A stretch of DNA of 64,000 nt from Fen-1254 sp963778945 (GTDB lineage Bacteria > Bacteroidota > Ignavibacteria > UBA10030): positions 1-64,000 of the forward strand of contig CAVZWL010000007.1 in assembly GCA_963778945.1 (NCBI GenBank), given 5' to 3'. The stretch's first letter is position 1, and every line of letters starts with the position of its first letter. This document shows positions 27,186-35,451 of the stretch, piece by piece. Made by a program: the position numbers and the translations under genes. The notes under the pieces were generated by a model. It worked only from the letters and a program-made list of their open reading frames with translations. It did not search any database and was not told where the DNA came from.

Positions 27186-28049
27186 TTAGACAGTTAGTTT
27201 CATGCCTTCCGTACATGCAAAACAATCGACTGAACTTCCATTGTCCTTTAGATAATCTTTGCACTGAGCAACGATGCGGTCCAGATCATCATCAGTCCTG
27301 TCCGGGTCGTGATGGAAGAGTCCCAGGCGCTGAACTTCCGCATCGATTGCGAGGTCCAGCGCATCCTTAAAGGTCGAATGTCCCCAGCCGCGTGTTTTTT
27401 CATATTCTGTTTCTTCAAATTGCGCATCGTGAATCAAAAGGCCTGCATTTCTGCAAAACCGAACATAGGCATCCCTCGTCATTCCGCTGGGATGAGAATA
27501 TCGTATTTCATTATCCGTAAGGAAAACGAAAGAGCCGGTACTTCCTGAAAGTTTGAAACCAAATCCTCCATTGGGATGATTCAAGGGAATCGATTCACAC
27601 TGTATCGAACGATCGGCATACTGCAGGATCTTTTGGCAGAGCCCGTTATTACAGCAGCAGCCGGACTCAAACCTGGCTTTTAATTCCGTAAAATTTACCG
27701 GAAAATAGGGAGGATCCATCTGGTGCATCAAATAATTTAGAACCGATGTTTGTGCGTCGGATCCTCCGCATAAAGCAAAAGAATATCTTGAAAAATATGC
27801 AGGTTGGAAAAAAGGAAAACCCGCAAGATGATCCCAATGCGAATGTGTCAGAAGAAGATTGATTTTTGTAACGGACCGCTCTTTCAGCAACTGCTGACCG
27901 AGTTTTCTGATGCCGGATCCGGCATCGATAATGATAACGTCTCCTGCCTCGCTCCTCACTTCAATGCATGTCGATTCCCCGCCGTAGCGAATGGTCGACG
28001 GTCCGGGCGATGTAATGGATCCCCGGCATCCCCAAATGACGATATTCAT
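27186..28049 (-). CDS. MBL-fold metallo-hydrolase (phosphodiesterase-like)
   Basis: 287 residues. It begins MNIVIWGCRGSITSPG, typical of the class that includes cyclic-phosphodiesterase-like MBL proteins. Metal ligands are THSHWDHLAGF (HxHxDH), LIHDAQFEETEY and GWGHSTFKDALDLA, with a final FHHDPDRTDDDLD. A dinuclear Zn/Mn/Fe hydrolase is expected; the RNase Z- or cAMP-phosphodiesterase-like subclass is possible, and the substrate is unknown. An AAAGGG site precedes the ATG. It neighbours the TolB-like gene on the same strand. Confidence 0.85.
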   Translation of the reverse strand: MNIVIWGCRGSITSPGPSTIRYGGESTCIEVRSEAGDVIIIDAGSGIRKLGQQLLKERSVTKINLLLTHSHWDHLAGFPFFQPAYFSRYSFALCGGSDAQTSVLNYLMHQMDPPYFPVNFTELKARFESGCCCNNGLCQKILQYADRSIQCESIPLNHPNGGFGFKLSGSTGSFVFLTDNEIRYSHPSGMTRDAYVRFCRNAGLLIHDAQFEETEYEKTRGWGHSTFKDALDLAIDAEVQRLGLFHHDPDRTDDDLDRIVAQCKDYLKDNGSSVDCFACTEGMKLTV

Positions 28050-28142
28050 AGCGCTGTCCCTTTCAACGTAGTGCTGATGATCCTGTTTGATAAATAAAGC
28101 ATATGAAACAAGAGCTTACTCATTCAAACTATTTCCAGGATT

Positions 28143-29569
28143 TCAAGGCGCAACAAGTCTGTAACTCACGAAAGCAAATTCTTTACTGTCCGGCGACCAG
28201 GAATGAACGTTCATTGTTCCTTGTCCGCCGAAGAGATGTGCAATCGTTTTAATATCGCCGCCGCTCGTCGTCATCAAACGGAGCACTACATTTTTATTTG
28301 CCGGGTGTCCTTGAACCGATTTATCGTATGAAACAAACACAATCCATTTATTATCCGGTGACGGATGTGCAAACCAATCGCCGTATTCATCTGACGGGCG
28401 TGAATTGAATTTGCTCCGATCCGTCCGGTTTCATGCGCCATATTTTCATTTGACCCGTTCTTACGGAATTGAAATATATATAATTCCCGTCGGGAGAATA
28501 TTCCGGCCCGTCATCCAGGCCAGGTGCCGAGGTCAATCGCTTTTCCTCGCCCCCGTCTCGCCGAAATCGTATAGACGTCATATATACCGTTCCGTTCTGC
28601 GCAGTATGCAAGCGTTTTATTGCCGGGAGAGATTCCGTGCCAATATGACGGCCCGTTTTTTGTCACGAGCCGAGGTACTCCGCCTCCGCTCGGCAGGATA
28701 TATATTCGCGACTTGCCGTCTTCGGCATGATGACTGATGACTAATTCTTTTCCATCCCATGAGAGTCCGTGGTCATTATTGCATTTTAAGGCAAAGCCGG
28801 TATTGATCTGCTGCGGGGTTCCGCCTGTTGCAGGAATCATATAAATTTTTCCGCCGGAATTGTATATGAACGTCTTTCCGTCCCGGCTCCAATTGGGTGC
28901 TTCAAAATGTTCTTTTGCGCGCCGAATGATAGTCCGTACACCTGTCTCGATATTCATCGTCTCGAGCGTGCTTTCGACAACTCGCTTATCGAATGGAAGC
29001 ACGCCTTGTTCAGCGTAGCTGATATTCGAAAAGAGCGCCGTCTCCCGCGCCATGGAATCGTGCGAACACACAAGAAGACCCGCATACACATGTCCGGGCA
29101 TCTCGACCGTAATGGTTCCGACCGGATGCATGATGCCGGCCGAATCGGATACATACATAGTAAATTGATCGCCGGTACGTTCAAATGATATAGTTTTTGT
29201 GTCCTGGAGAGGCGATTGAATTTCATATGTTTCTCCGCCTTTCGTTTTTCGATATTGAAGCGAAATAAGTCCATCGCCGTGAATAACGGCATCTGCATAT
29301 GCATCGTCCGGATCTAATCCGGCTCGTATCATCCATCCGGCTTTGCAGTGAGGATTTATTTCCGTATCTTCCCATGCAATATCGGTTTTTCCAAAACAGT
29401 CTCCTTCAATTTTATCCCACATGAAAAAGAATGAATCCTGATTTTCCCACATATTTTCGCCGCTTCCCGTCAACCTTATTATTCCATTGGACGAATCGAA
29501 TTGAACATATCCTGGAAGAGATATTTTGCCGATATCGTTTTTTCCTGTGAACGCCGGTGTTTTTCCCAT
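28143..29569 (-). pseudogene. TolB/PD40-type beta-propeller protein, two frameshifts
   Basis: Starts at ATG 29569 after AGGAG. The N-terminal ~180 residues resemble a DUF1349-like concanavalin domain (KAGWMIRAGLDPDDAYADAV). PD40 blades follow: APNWSRDGKTFIYNS, GLSWDGKELVISHH, GISPGNKTLAYCAE. At about 28565 and again at about 28396 one extra base shifts the frame; the other frames continue PEYSPDGNYIYFNS and PSPDNKWIVFVSYD, ending FVSYRLVAP. Removing both bases restores exactly 474 residues. No signal peptide is seen, so it may act in the cytoplasm. Function unknown beyond propeller-type binding. Confidence 0.75.
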
Positions 29570-29943
29570 AGGGACTCCTGATATTAATCCAATGAAAAAT
29601 GAAGCGGATATACATCACTGACAAAATATGCAAATTTCATAAATAATTTCAATTTTATCGAGCTGTGACAAATTGCCTCTCAGCGGTCTGTAATTTCCGG
29701 GCCTTTCCGGAAAATTATTTGATACATAACAATCAGCTCAACTCGAAGAATCAAGATAAGTAAAAAATTGAATTATAAAGCGGGCAAAATAGTTTATATT
29801 TGATTCATTGAAAAATCGAAACATTGCAATTTTTGAACGGTAGGCATTGAATCTTATTATTCGCCGCTTCTATGGACAAGCTGGCGTTGAGTAGTTATCC
29901 GGCTGTTTGGTTGTTTTGCCGCTCTGCTGTTGGTTTTTTTGCA
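29570..29943. other. Intergenic region without recognised gene
   Basis: AT-rich spacer between the divergent TolB-like and thioesterase genes. It must hold promoters for both, but no clear -35/-10 pair could be assigned and no ORF or RNA motif is recognised. Confidence 0.4.
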
Positions 29944-30016
29944 CTTCACAATCCACAGTTCGCTATTTACTGTTTGCAGAAAATTGTTTACTGTTCATTG
30001 ATAATTATTGATTGAA
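29944..30016 (+). repeat. Degenerate heptad array reaching the thioesterase start codon
   Basis: Units in 7-nt register include CACTTCA CAATCCA CAGTTCG CTATTTA CTGTTTG CAGAAAA TTGTTTA CTGTTCA, then decay to TTGATAA TTATTGA. It is the same CAGTTYR-type unit as the complement of the 17271-17333 array. It ends just before ATG 30018 and leaves no room for a normal Shine-Dalgarno. Confidence 0.7.
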
Positions 30017-30017
30017 T

Positions 30018-30767
30018 ATGCTCTCACGTGAACGATGTGACGAATCATTTTTAATCGCTTCCTATGAAGCGGATTTCTTCAGGAATACTATCCCTCTACG
30101 CTCTTTTCAACCGGTTTCAGGAACTGGCGGGTATTCATGCAGAGCACCTACAGGTCGGTTACGATTCGCTTCAGCGATCGAAACTGGCATGGGTGCTTTC
30201 CAGAATTAAAGTGAAGATTGATTCTCTGCCCCACTGGGGCAGGACGGTTCATTTAGCCACATGGCCGAAAGGAATCGACCGGCTTTTTGCACTTCGCGAT
30301 TTTTGCATGACCGACGAACAAGGCAAGACGCTCGTTGCTGCGACCACTGCATGGCTCATGATCGATACTGAAAAAGGGAAGCCGCGCCGGCTCGATAATT
30401 TTCCTGTCAATTTGGAGTTTCCGGGTGCACCGCATGCTTTACGGGAACCGCTCGATAAAATAGCGGTTCCGCAAGGATTGAATCAAGTCATGGAGAAAAC
30501 GGTTCTTCTCAGCGATATCGATACAAATCAGCATGTCAATAATGCCCAGTATGCAAAATGGATTACAGATTGTTTTTCTCCGGAGCAATTCCGAAGCGGG
30601 CGTTTGGCATCCGTGCAGGTAAACTACCTGGAGGAAACATTGCTGGGAGATCGGGTGGCTCTTTATTAAGACTCCCGCTGCCTCATCCTCCACAAGAATA
30701 TTATATCGAAGGCATGAGCCGAACAAAAGGAACGAAGGTTTTTCAAGCCCTTGTGACCTGGGAATAG
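30018..30767 (+). pseudogene. Acyl-ACP thioesterase-like (hot-dog) protein, two frameshifts
   Basis: From ATG 30018 the N-terminus SFLIASYEADFF passes, after a +1 shift near 30080-30090, into LYALFNRFQELAGIHAEHL, the typical first hot-dog helix. A second hot-dog domain contains SDIDTNQHVNNAQYAKWITD, with Asn/His positions like those of fatty acyl-ACP thioesterases. A -1 shift near 30662 is needed to reach EYYIEGMSRTKGTKVFQALVTWE. With both corrections the protein is 249 residues, full length for bacterial FatA-like enzymes that release fatty acids from ACP. Confidence 0.75.
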
Positions 30768-30775
30768 CAGCTCGA

Positions 30776-30863
30776 TTTTTCCGACACCTTTCCAAGGTGT
30801 CGGAAAAAGGCACAATATTTCGTCCATTTTTTAATCTTTTTTAAACCACCTTGGAAAGGTGTC
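30776..30863. terminator. Bidirectional hairpin terminator plus inverted second copy
   Basis: TTTTT-CCGACACCTT-TCC-AAGGTGTCGG-AAAAA at 30776-30808 is a symmetrical intrinsic terminator placed between the convergent thioesterase and mutarotase genes. A second copy of the core, CCACCTTGGAAAGGTGTC, lies at 30846-30863 in opposite orientation. Confidence 0.75.
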
Positions 30864-30887
30864 TATACCTTAAAGCATGTGGGGATG

Positions 30888-31787
30888 CTATTCAACTCCG
30901 AGTATGACGGAGAGAGAATGATGCTCTCCTGGAGCAACTGTCACAATGTCGTCGTAGGCATTTACGGCTTCAACGCAAATGAAATTCCTGTATCCGTCTT
31001 CGTGAATATCGCCCATTATTTTTGCGGTCTCTGCTCCGGGATTCCAGACAACGGTTACGCTGCTTCCGTGTTTTGCAGCATGGATTTTTCGCTCATACCC
31101 GGAATCGTTGATCGTGCATGCCTTCGACGTGTCGAAATAGCGCCGGTTCTCTTCCGGCTGAATGACAAGTTTTGCTTCATTCTGGCGTTTGCGCGCGTCC
31201 TTTTGTGTCCCGTCGTAGTATTACGTTCCGCCCAGTCCATCGATTGCAATATTGCCGATATCGCTGATGTTAAAATATGAATGCAAGGCGCCTGATAGAG
31301 TGAACGGCTCGCTGCCGGTATTGATCGCGGTCATCGTCACTTCGAGTTTTTCACCTATAGTGATTGCCATCTCAGCGGAAAAATCGAACGGGAATAATCT
31401 CCATGTTGTTTCCGTACTTTGCAATCCAAGCACTAATTGAGTTTCACCGCCGGGAAGTGCGGATGTTTTAAGCACATCCCAAGGAAGCAGCCGCGCGAAA
31501 CCGTGTGCAGGTTTTTGAGGGTCCAGAGGATGGGGCCCGAACCAAGGAAAACAAACCGGTATCCCCCCGCGTATCGCTTTTCCGGTTTCGAATTTGGACA
31601 TCTTGCTCAGCCATAAAACTTCCTGCGTGCCTTCTGGCCGATAACTCAGGACATGGGCGCCGTAAAGGGAGACGGCTGCAGCGGCATGTACATTTGAAAT
31701 TTCCGCTCTCGGAAGGGCTCCGGCTCCTTCCTTAAATATTAATTGTCCGGGAATTGCAAAAGAACAGTTCATTTCGATTGGAGTCAT
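30888..31787 (-). pseudogene. D-hexose-6-phosphate mutarotase (YeaD-like), in-frame stop
   Basis: A 300-codon frame reads through one internal TAA (31221-31223). Before it: AAAAVSLYGAHVLSYRPEG, IRGGIPVCFPWFGPHP (active-site region), HGFARLLPWDV and LHSYFNISDIG with the substrate His. After it, in the same frame: YYDGTQKDARKR ... FICVEAVNAYDDIVTVAPGEHH, whose Glu is the expected general base. A single CAA or GAA to TAA change explains the break. The enzyme interconverts anomers of hexose-6-phosphates. TAA ends other genes in this window, so stop-codon reassignment is not supported. Confidence 0.8.
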
Positions 31788-31947
31788 AAGGATTCTAGGT
31801 TTTTAATGCTAATTTTTTTCTACTCTAATATAGAATGTAAGTGAAATTAGCGCGGAGTCAAAATTTCTTCCGGATCCTTTCGCTTTTCAGAAACTGAGCG
31901 GAATTAATAAATTCGGAATAAAGTATAATTTTCCTGTAACTTTTTCG

Positions 31948-32472
31948 ATGTACAGTGATAGTATAGGTATGAGTATGAATATTCTGACCTTCAACGAATT
32001 GTATCGGAAGTACGCAGACGATGTTCACAGGTTTGCCTTCTGGCTCTGCGGCGATGCCGATACGGCGGACGATATAACGATGGAAACATTTGAACGTGCA
32101 TGGTTGAGCGATGCCGACATACGTTTGGAAACGGTGAAAGCGTACCTGTTAAAGATTGCAAGAAATTGTTTTCTCCGTCAGCGCCAGTCTCAGAAAAAAA
32201 AGGCCCCATTGAGCGAAACGATTGTGGATGGAGCCGTATTGCCGGATAAAAATTTGGAACTGATGGGGGATGTACAACTTGTCCTTGCCGCCATGCAGCG
32301 ATTGCCGGAAATCGACAGAACAGTCTTACTCCTCCGCGCGGAAGAAGGACTGCCGTATGAAGAAATTGCCCGCTTGACCGGCCTGAGCCTTTCGAGCGTG
32401 AAGGTAAAAGTTTTTCGCGCGCGCGCCAAATTGAGCAAAGATTTGAACAATGTTAAAGGAGAATCTCAATGA
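31948..32472 (+). CDS. ECF-type RNA polymerase sigma factor
   Basis: 174 residues from ATG 31948; ATG 31969 or 31975 are equally possible starts. Region 2 is seen in LYRKYADDVHRFAFWLCGDADTADDITMETFERAW, and region 4 in LPEIDRTVLLLRAEEGLPYEEIARLTGLSLSSVKVKVFRARAKL, which is the HTH that reads the -35 box. No region 3 and no extra domain, as usual for ECF factors. It overlaps the next gene by ATGA, and that gene is its likely membrane anti-sigma factor. The inducing signal is unknown. Confidence 0.88.
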   Translation: MYSDSIGMSMNILTFNELYRKYADDVHRFAFWLCGDADTADDITMETFERAWLSDADIRLETVKAYLLKIARNCFLRQRQSQKKKAPLSETIVDGAVLPDKNLELMGDVQLVLAAMQRLPEIDRTVLLLRAEEGLPYEEIARLTGLSLSSVKVKVFRARAKLSKDLNNVKGESQ

Positions 32473-32879
32473 ATATTACCGAAAACATCATCACTGATTT
32501 AATGCCTGCATATTTTTCGGGAGAGTGCAGCGGCGATACGAAGCATATCGTCGAAGAATATTTTCAGGATCATCCGGAATTCGCCCGGCAATTGCGGAAG
32601 CAATACGAAAGTCCCTTTGCCGATAAAGCGCTTCCACATTTGAAAGCGGAGAGTGAAGTTAAGGCGTTGAAATCGACTCGCCGTCTCATCAAAATACGCT
32701 CGTCCATTCTGGGTTTAGCAATCTTTTTCTCGCTCGCTCCGTTTTCGTTTTACCATTCGGGCGACCAGAATTTTTTCTTTATTGCGGATAAACCGGCTGA
32801 AGCGTCTGTGTATGCAGCGATCGGAATTGTTTTCTGGCTTGTGTATTTCGGCTTGAAGAGAAAAATAAGGGCACTTTAA
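32469..32879 (+). CDS. Putative membrane anti-sigma factor
   Basis: 136 residues, starting on the ATGA overlap with the sigma gene. The cytoplasmic N-terminus (LMPAYFSGECSGDTKHIVEEYFQDHPEF) resembles the anti-sigma/zf-HC2 helix, with only one Cys. Two membrane spans follow (SILGLAIFFSLAPFSF and AAIGIVFWLVYFGL) with a short external loop. Translational coupling and topology support a role in holding the sigma factor at the membrane. There is no periplasmic sensor domain, so the signal must enter by another route. Assignment rests mainly on context. Confidence 0.65.
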   Translation: MNITENIITDLMPAYFSGECSGDTKHIVEEYFQDHPEFARQLRKQYESPFADKALPHLKAESEVKALKSTRRLIKIRSSILGLAIFFSLAPFSFYHSGDQNFFFIADKPAEASVYAAIGIVFWLVYFGLKRKIRAL

Positions 32880-33000
32880 GACACGAAGAATTTCATCAGG
32901 CCGGGTACCGGTCTGCACAGAACCGTTTAAAAAAAGAACACGCCATTCATGCTTCCACCTTCCGCTGGATTTGAAAGCAGAGAGGCAAAACATGCGGCGG

Positions 33001-33447
33001 TTATTCCGCGGATTTCAGCAGTTCGTCAAGAAGCGCTGCCGAGTTCTTGATACACTCTGTGCAAACGGTTGCATGAAGATTATGATCACGTGAATAGGCC
33101 TGTCCTTCCGGCGTATTGAGATCGCAGCTCATAAGCGTCCTGCATTCGATGCTGCCGTGCAGCGCCGTAAAGCGGTCCGTAAAAACTCGGACCAGTTTGT
33201 ACGTTCTATCGCGGGCACTGTCGTCTCCTTTGCTGTCTTTTCCATGTTTCAAACCGAGCACCATAAACGAACCTGTAACGGCGCCGCATGTCTTTTGCAG
33301 CCGCGCCATACCGCCGCCGAAGCCGGTAGAAATTTTCAGCGCTTCGTCTTTCTGCAGTCCGAGTTCTTCTGCATAAGCGGAAAAAACCGATTGTGCACAA
33401 TTATAACCCTTTTGAAAACATTGTACTGCGGCTTCTTTATGATCCAT
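33001..33447 (-). CDS. C_GCAxxG_C_C family putative redox protein
   Basis: 148 residues. Family Cys positions are visible: AVQCFQKGYNCAQSVF at the start, KTCGAVTGSFMVLG (the CGAxxG core), SIECRTLMSCDLNT, and TVCTECIKNSA near the end. This family is predicted to be redox-active or metal-binding; the biochemical role is not established. An AAGGATAAGG site precedes the ATG. It is convergent with the anti-sigma gene and divergent from the ATP-grasp gene. Confidence 0.85.
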   Translation of the reverse strand: MDHKEAAVQCFQKGYNCAQSVFSAYAEELGLQKDEALKISTGFGGGMARLQKTCGAVTGSFMVLGLKHGKDSKGDDSARDRTYKLVRVFTDRFTALHGSIECRTLMSCDLNTPEGQAYSRDHNLHATVCTECIKNSAALLDELLKSAE

Positions 33448-33532
33448 GCCTTATCCTTTTATACATTCATATTCATGTTCAAGAGACTGTATGCTCTAAA
33501 AATGCAAAAGGAACCACTCACTGTCAACAATA

Positions 33533-33554
33533 AAAAAGCCATCACCGGCTTTTT
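33533..33554. terminator. Symmetrical GCC/GGC hairpin with A/T tracts
   Basis: AAAAAGCC-ATCACC-GGCTTTTT has the shape of a small bidirectional intrinsic terminator. It lies between divergent genes, where none is expected, so it may end an unannotated small RNA or act as a leader attenuator for the ATP-grasp gene. Confidence 0.4.
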
Positions 33555-33732
33555 GCTGAGATCAGCGCCCTGGAGACATGGAGGAAAACTCATCAGTTGA
33601 AAATAGATGTGGCGAATCCGTCTTAGAATGAGGTACGAATTCCCGCGGAACCGATTTTTCGTCCACGTCTCCAGCAGCTTAAAATATTCGATTGCAAACG
33701 ATATTGAAAGCCGGTATCTTACCGATACGTGT

Positions 33733-34683
33733 ATGAATACAGAAAGAGCGGAAAAATACGATATCGGCATTGCATGGACATGGGAATACGATGCGGATTT
33801 TATCCGATCAATCGAGGCATCAGCCCGCGTCCGAAACCTGAAAGTTTTACAGATTATACCGCAAAACGTTCAAGACCTCACAGAATTATACCTTCAGGAA
33901 AAAATTTCATTCCATTATTATTTTGACCGTGCTTCGGATGAGAACGAGTTGTTTCTTCCTCTTGCGCGGGAGGTGCTGCGGCGGTCAAAATCCGAAGGAC
34001 ACGCCGTTTATCCGATCAATCCGGGGGACAAAATACTTCGAGCCGCAGATAAAGCCACCATGCACCTGGAATTTTTATCGCATGGACTTCATGTACCGTA
34101 TACCATCATTATATCTCCCTTCAATCATCAAAAAGAAATCGAACTGTCGTTATCGGAATTGGAAATGCTTGGCAGGCCGTTTATCATCAAACCGGCCAAT
34201 ACGACGGGAGGGGGTGTTGGCGTTGTGATGGGAGCCGAAACACTGAAAGAAGTGATCGATGCCCGTCAATTGAATAAGAATGACAAATATTTACTGCAGG
34301 AGACGATCGTTCCCGTCGAGTTCGGCGGCAGGCGTGCGTGGTTTCGTGTCTTTTATGCTTTCGGGGAAATTATTCCGTGCTGGTGGGACGATCGGACACA
34401 TGTCTATAGTGCGGTCACGCCGGAAGAAGAACGGTCGTTTTCACTTTGCCCGCTGCGCAGCATGACGCAAACGATTCAGAGTATATGCGGGCTGGATTTT
34501 TTTTCGACCGAAATTGCGTTTATGGAAAACTCCCGTATCGTAGCAGTCGACTATGTCAACGATATGTGCGATATGAGATGCCAGTCCAAATCAACGGACG
34601 GCGTGCCGAATGATGTTGTCGAGGCCATCGTGCGAAAAATGACGGAAACCGTATTCTGCGGGATTGCCGAGAAAAATATGTGA
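33733..34683 (+). CDS. ATP-grasp family protein of unknown substrate
   Basis: About 316 residues from ATG 33733 (MNTERAEKYDIGIAWTWEY); the frame is open upstream to 33607, but that part has no fold-like sequence. The middle carries the ATP-grasp hallmarks: NPGDKILRAADKATMHLEFL, GRPFIIKPANTTGGGVGVV (nucleotide-loop Lys and Gly-rich loop), YLLQETIVPVEFGGRRAWFRVF, and FFSTEIAFMENSRIVAVDYVND with Glu, Asp and Asn for Mg2+. RimK/D-Ala-D-Ala-ligase-like ligation of a carboxylate to an amine is expected. No peptide precursor or partner ligase is nearby. Confidence 0.75.
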   Translation: MNTERAEKYDIGIAWTWEYDADFIRSIEASARVRNLKVLQIIPQNVQDLTELYLQEKISFHYYFDRASDENELFLPLAREVLRRSKSEGHAVYPINPGDKILRAADKATMHLEFLSHGLHVPYTIIISPFNHQKEIELSLSELEMLGRPFIIKPANTTGGGVGVVMGAETLKEVIDARQLNKNDKYLLQETIVPVEFGGRRAWFRVFYAFGEIIPCWWDDRTHVYSAVTPEEERSFSLCPLRSMTQTIQSICGLDFFSTEIAFMENSRIVAVDYVNDMCDMRCQSKSTDGVPNDVVEAIVRKMTETVFCGIAEKNM

Positions 34684-34805
34684 AGCTGTTCGCATGCAGC
34701 GGCCGCAGACCCGAATTCTTGATGCCGGAATGATGCGCGCTGTCAGAAGTAAACAGTTTACGCCGGGGCGGTTTCACTGTTCAGGACATCGTTGGTTATG
34801 CAATA

Positions 34806-35417
34806 TTATTGATTTTTATGGTCTTCTATCGGATGATCGGAGAATGCCAGCTTTGAGGCCACAACGATTCGTTCCTGTTCGATGACGAGATTCTGGCCGT
34901 AAGGTTTTATAAAAATCGTTTTCTTGGTGCTGTCCGGAAGTGCAACGTCCACACTTGCTTGAATCGGCTGCGGGCCTGCGAATTCGAATTCCGGCTTGTA
35001 AAACCTCGCTGCATCGATATCGGTGATATGGATCTTCTTTCCGAAAATTTTAAAATACACTTCAAAGATTGCCTGTAGAACTTTAACCGAAATTCTGTTC
35101 GATTCCGGATGATAGAGAACCTCGACATTGCCGGATGCTCCCGAACTGTATGAAATCGGACCGGCATGGATATCTGCATCGGCAATAAATTTTGCCTGAT
35201 TCGGACGCAATTCAATACGGGCATTGCGGAGAGTCCAAGTGTACTCCCCCTGCATCCCGAGCAGATTGTATTGACCTTTGCCGCTGATGGGACCGATGGC
35301 GCCAAAAAAACCGTTCAGCGTGCTCTGGTTAATGATGACGGCCGCATCGGAAGGTTGTGCAAAGCTTGCCGGCAAAAGACAGATGAATGCAATAAAAAAT
35401 AAAAGGCATGTTCGCAT
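34806..35417 (-). CDS. Exported protein of unknown function
   Basis: 203 residues with signal peptide MRTCLLFFIAFICLLPASFA cleaved before QPSD. The mature part is beta-rich (EYTWTLRNARIELRPNQAKFIADADI, SGNVEVLYHPESNRISVKV) and resembles lipid-binding or LPS-assembly-like periplasmic sandwiches. It is not assigned to a family here. No Cys or catalytic motif is conserved by eye. It lies 34 nt downstream of the phosphatase gene on the same strand, so cotranscription is likely. Confidence 0.6.
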   Translation of the reverse strand: MRTCLLFFIAFICLLPASFAQPSDAAVIINQSTLNGFFGAIGPISGKGQYNLLGMQGEYTWTLRNARIELRPNQAKFIADADIHAGPISYSSGASGNVEVLYHPESNRISVKVLQAIFEVYFKIFGKKIHITDIDAARFYKPEFEFAGPQPIQASVDVALPDSTKKTIFIKPYGQNLVIEQERIVVASKLAFSDHPIEDHKNQ

Positions 35418-35451
35418 AAGGACTCCTTAAAAAACAATTGTTATGATATGA

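Noticed and set aside
30888..31787. Reassigned TAA codon
   Set aside because: TAA ends several intact genes here, so a point nonsense change or read error is simpler.
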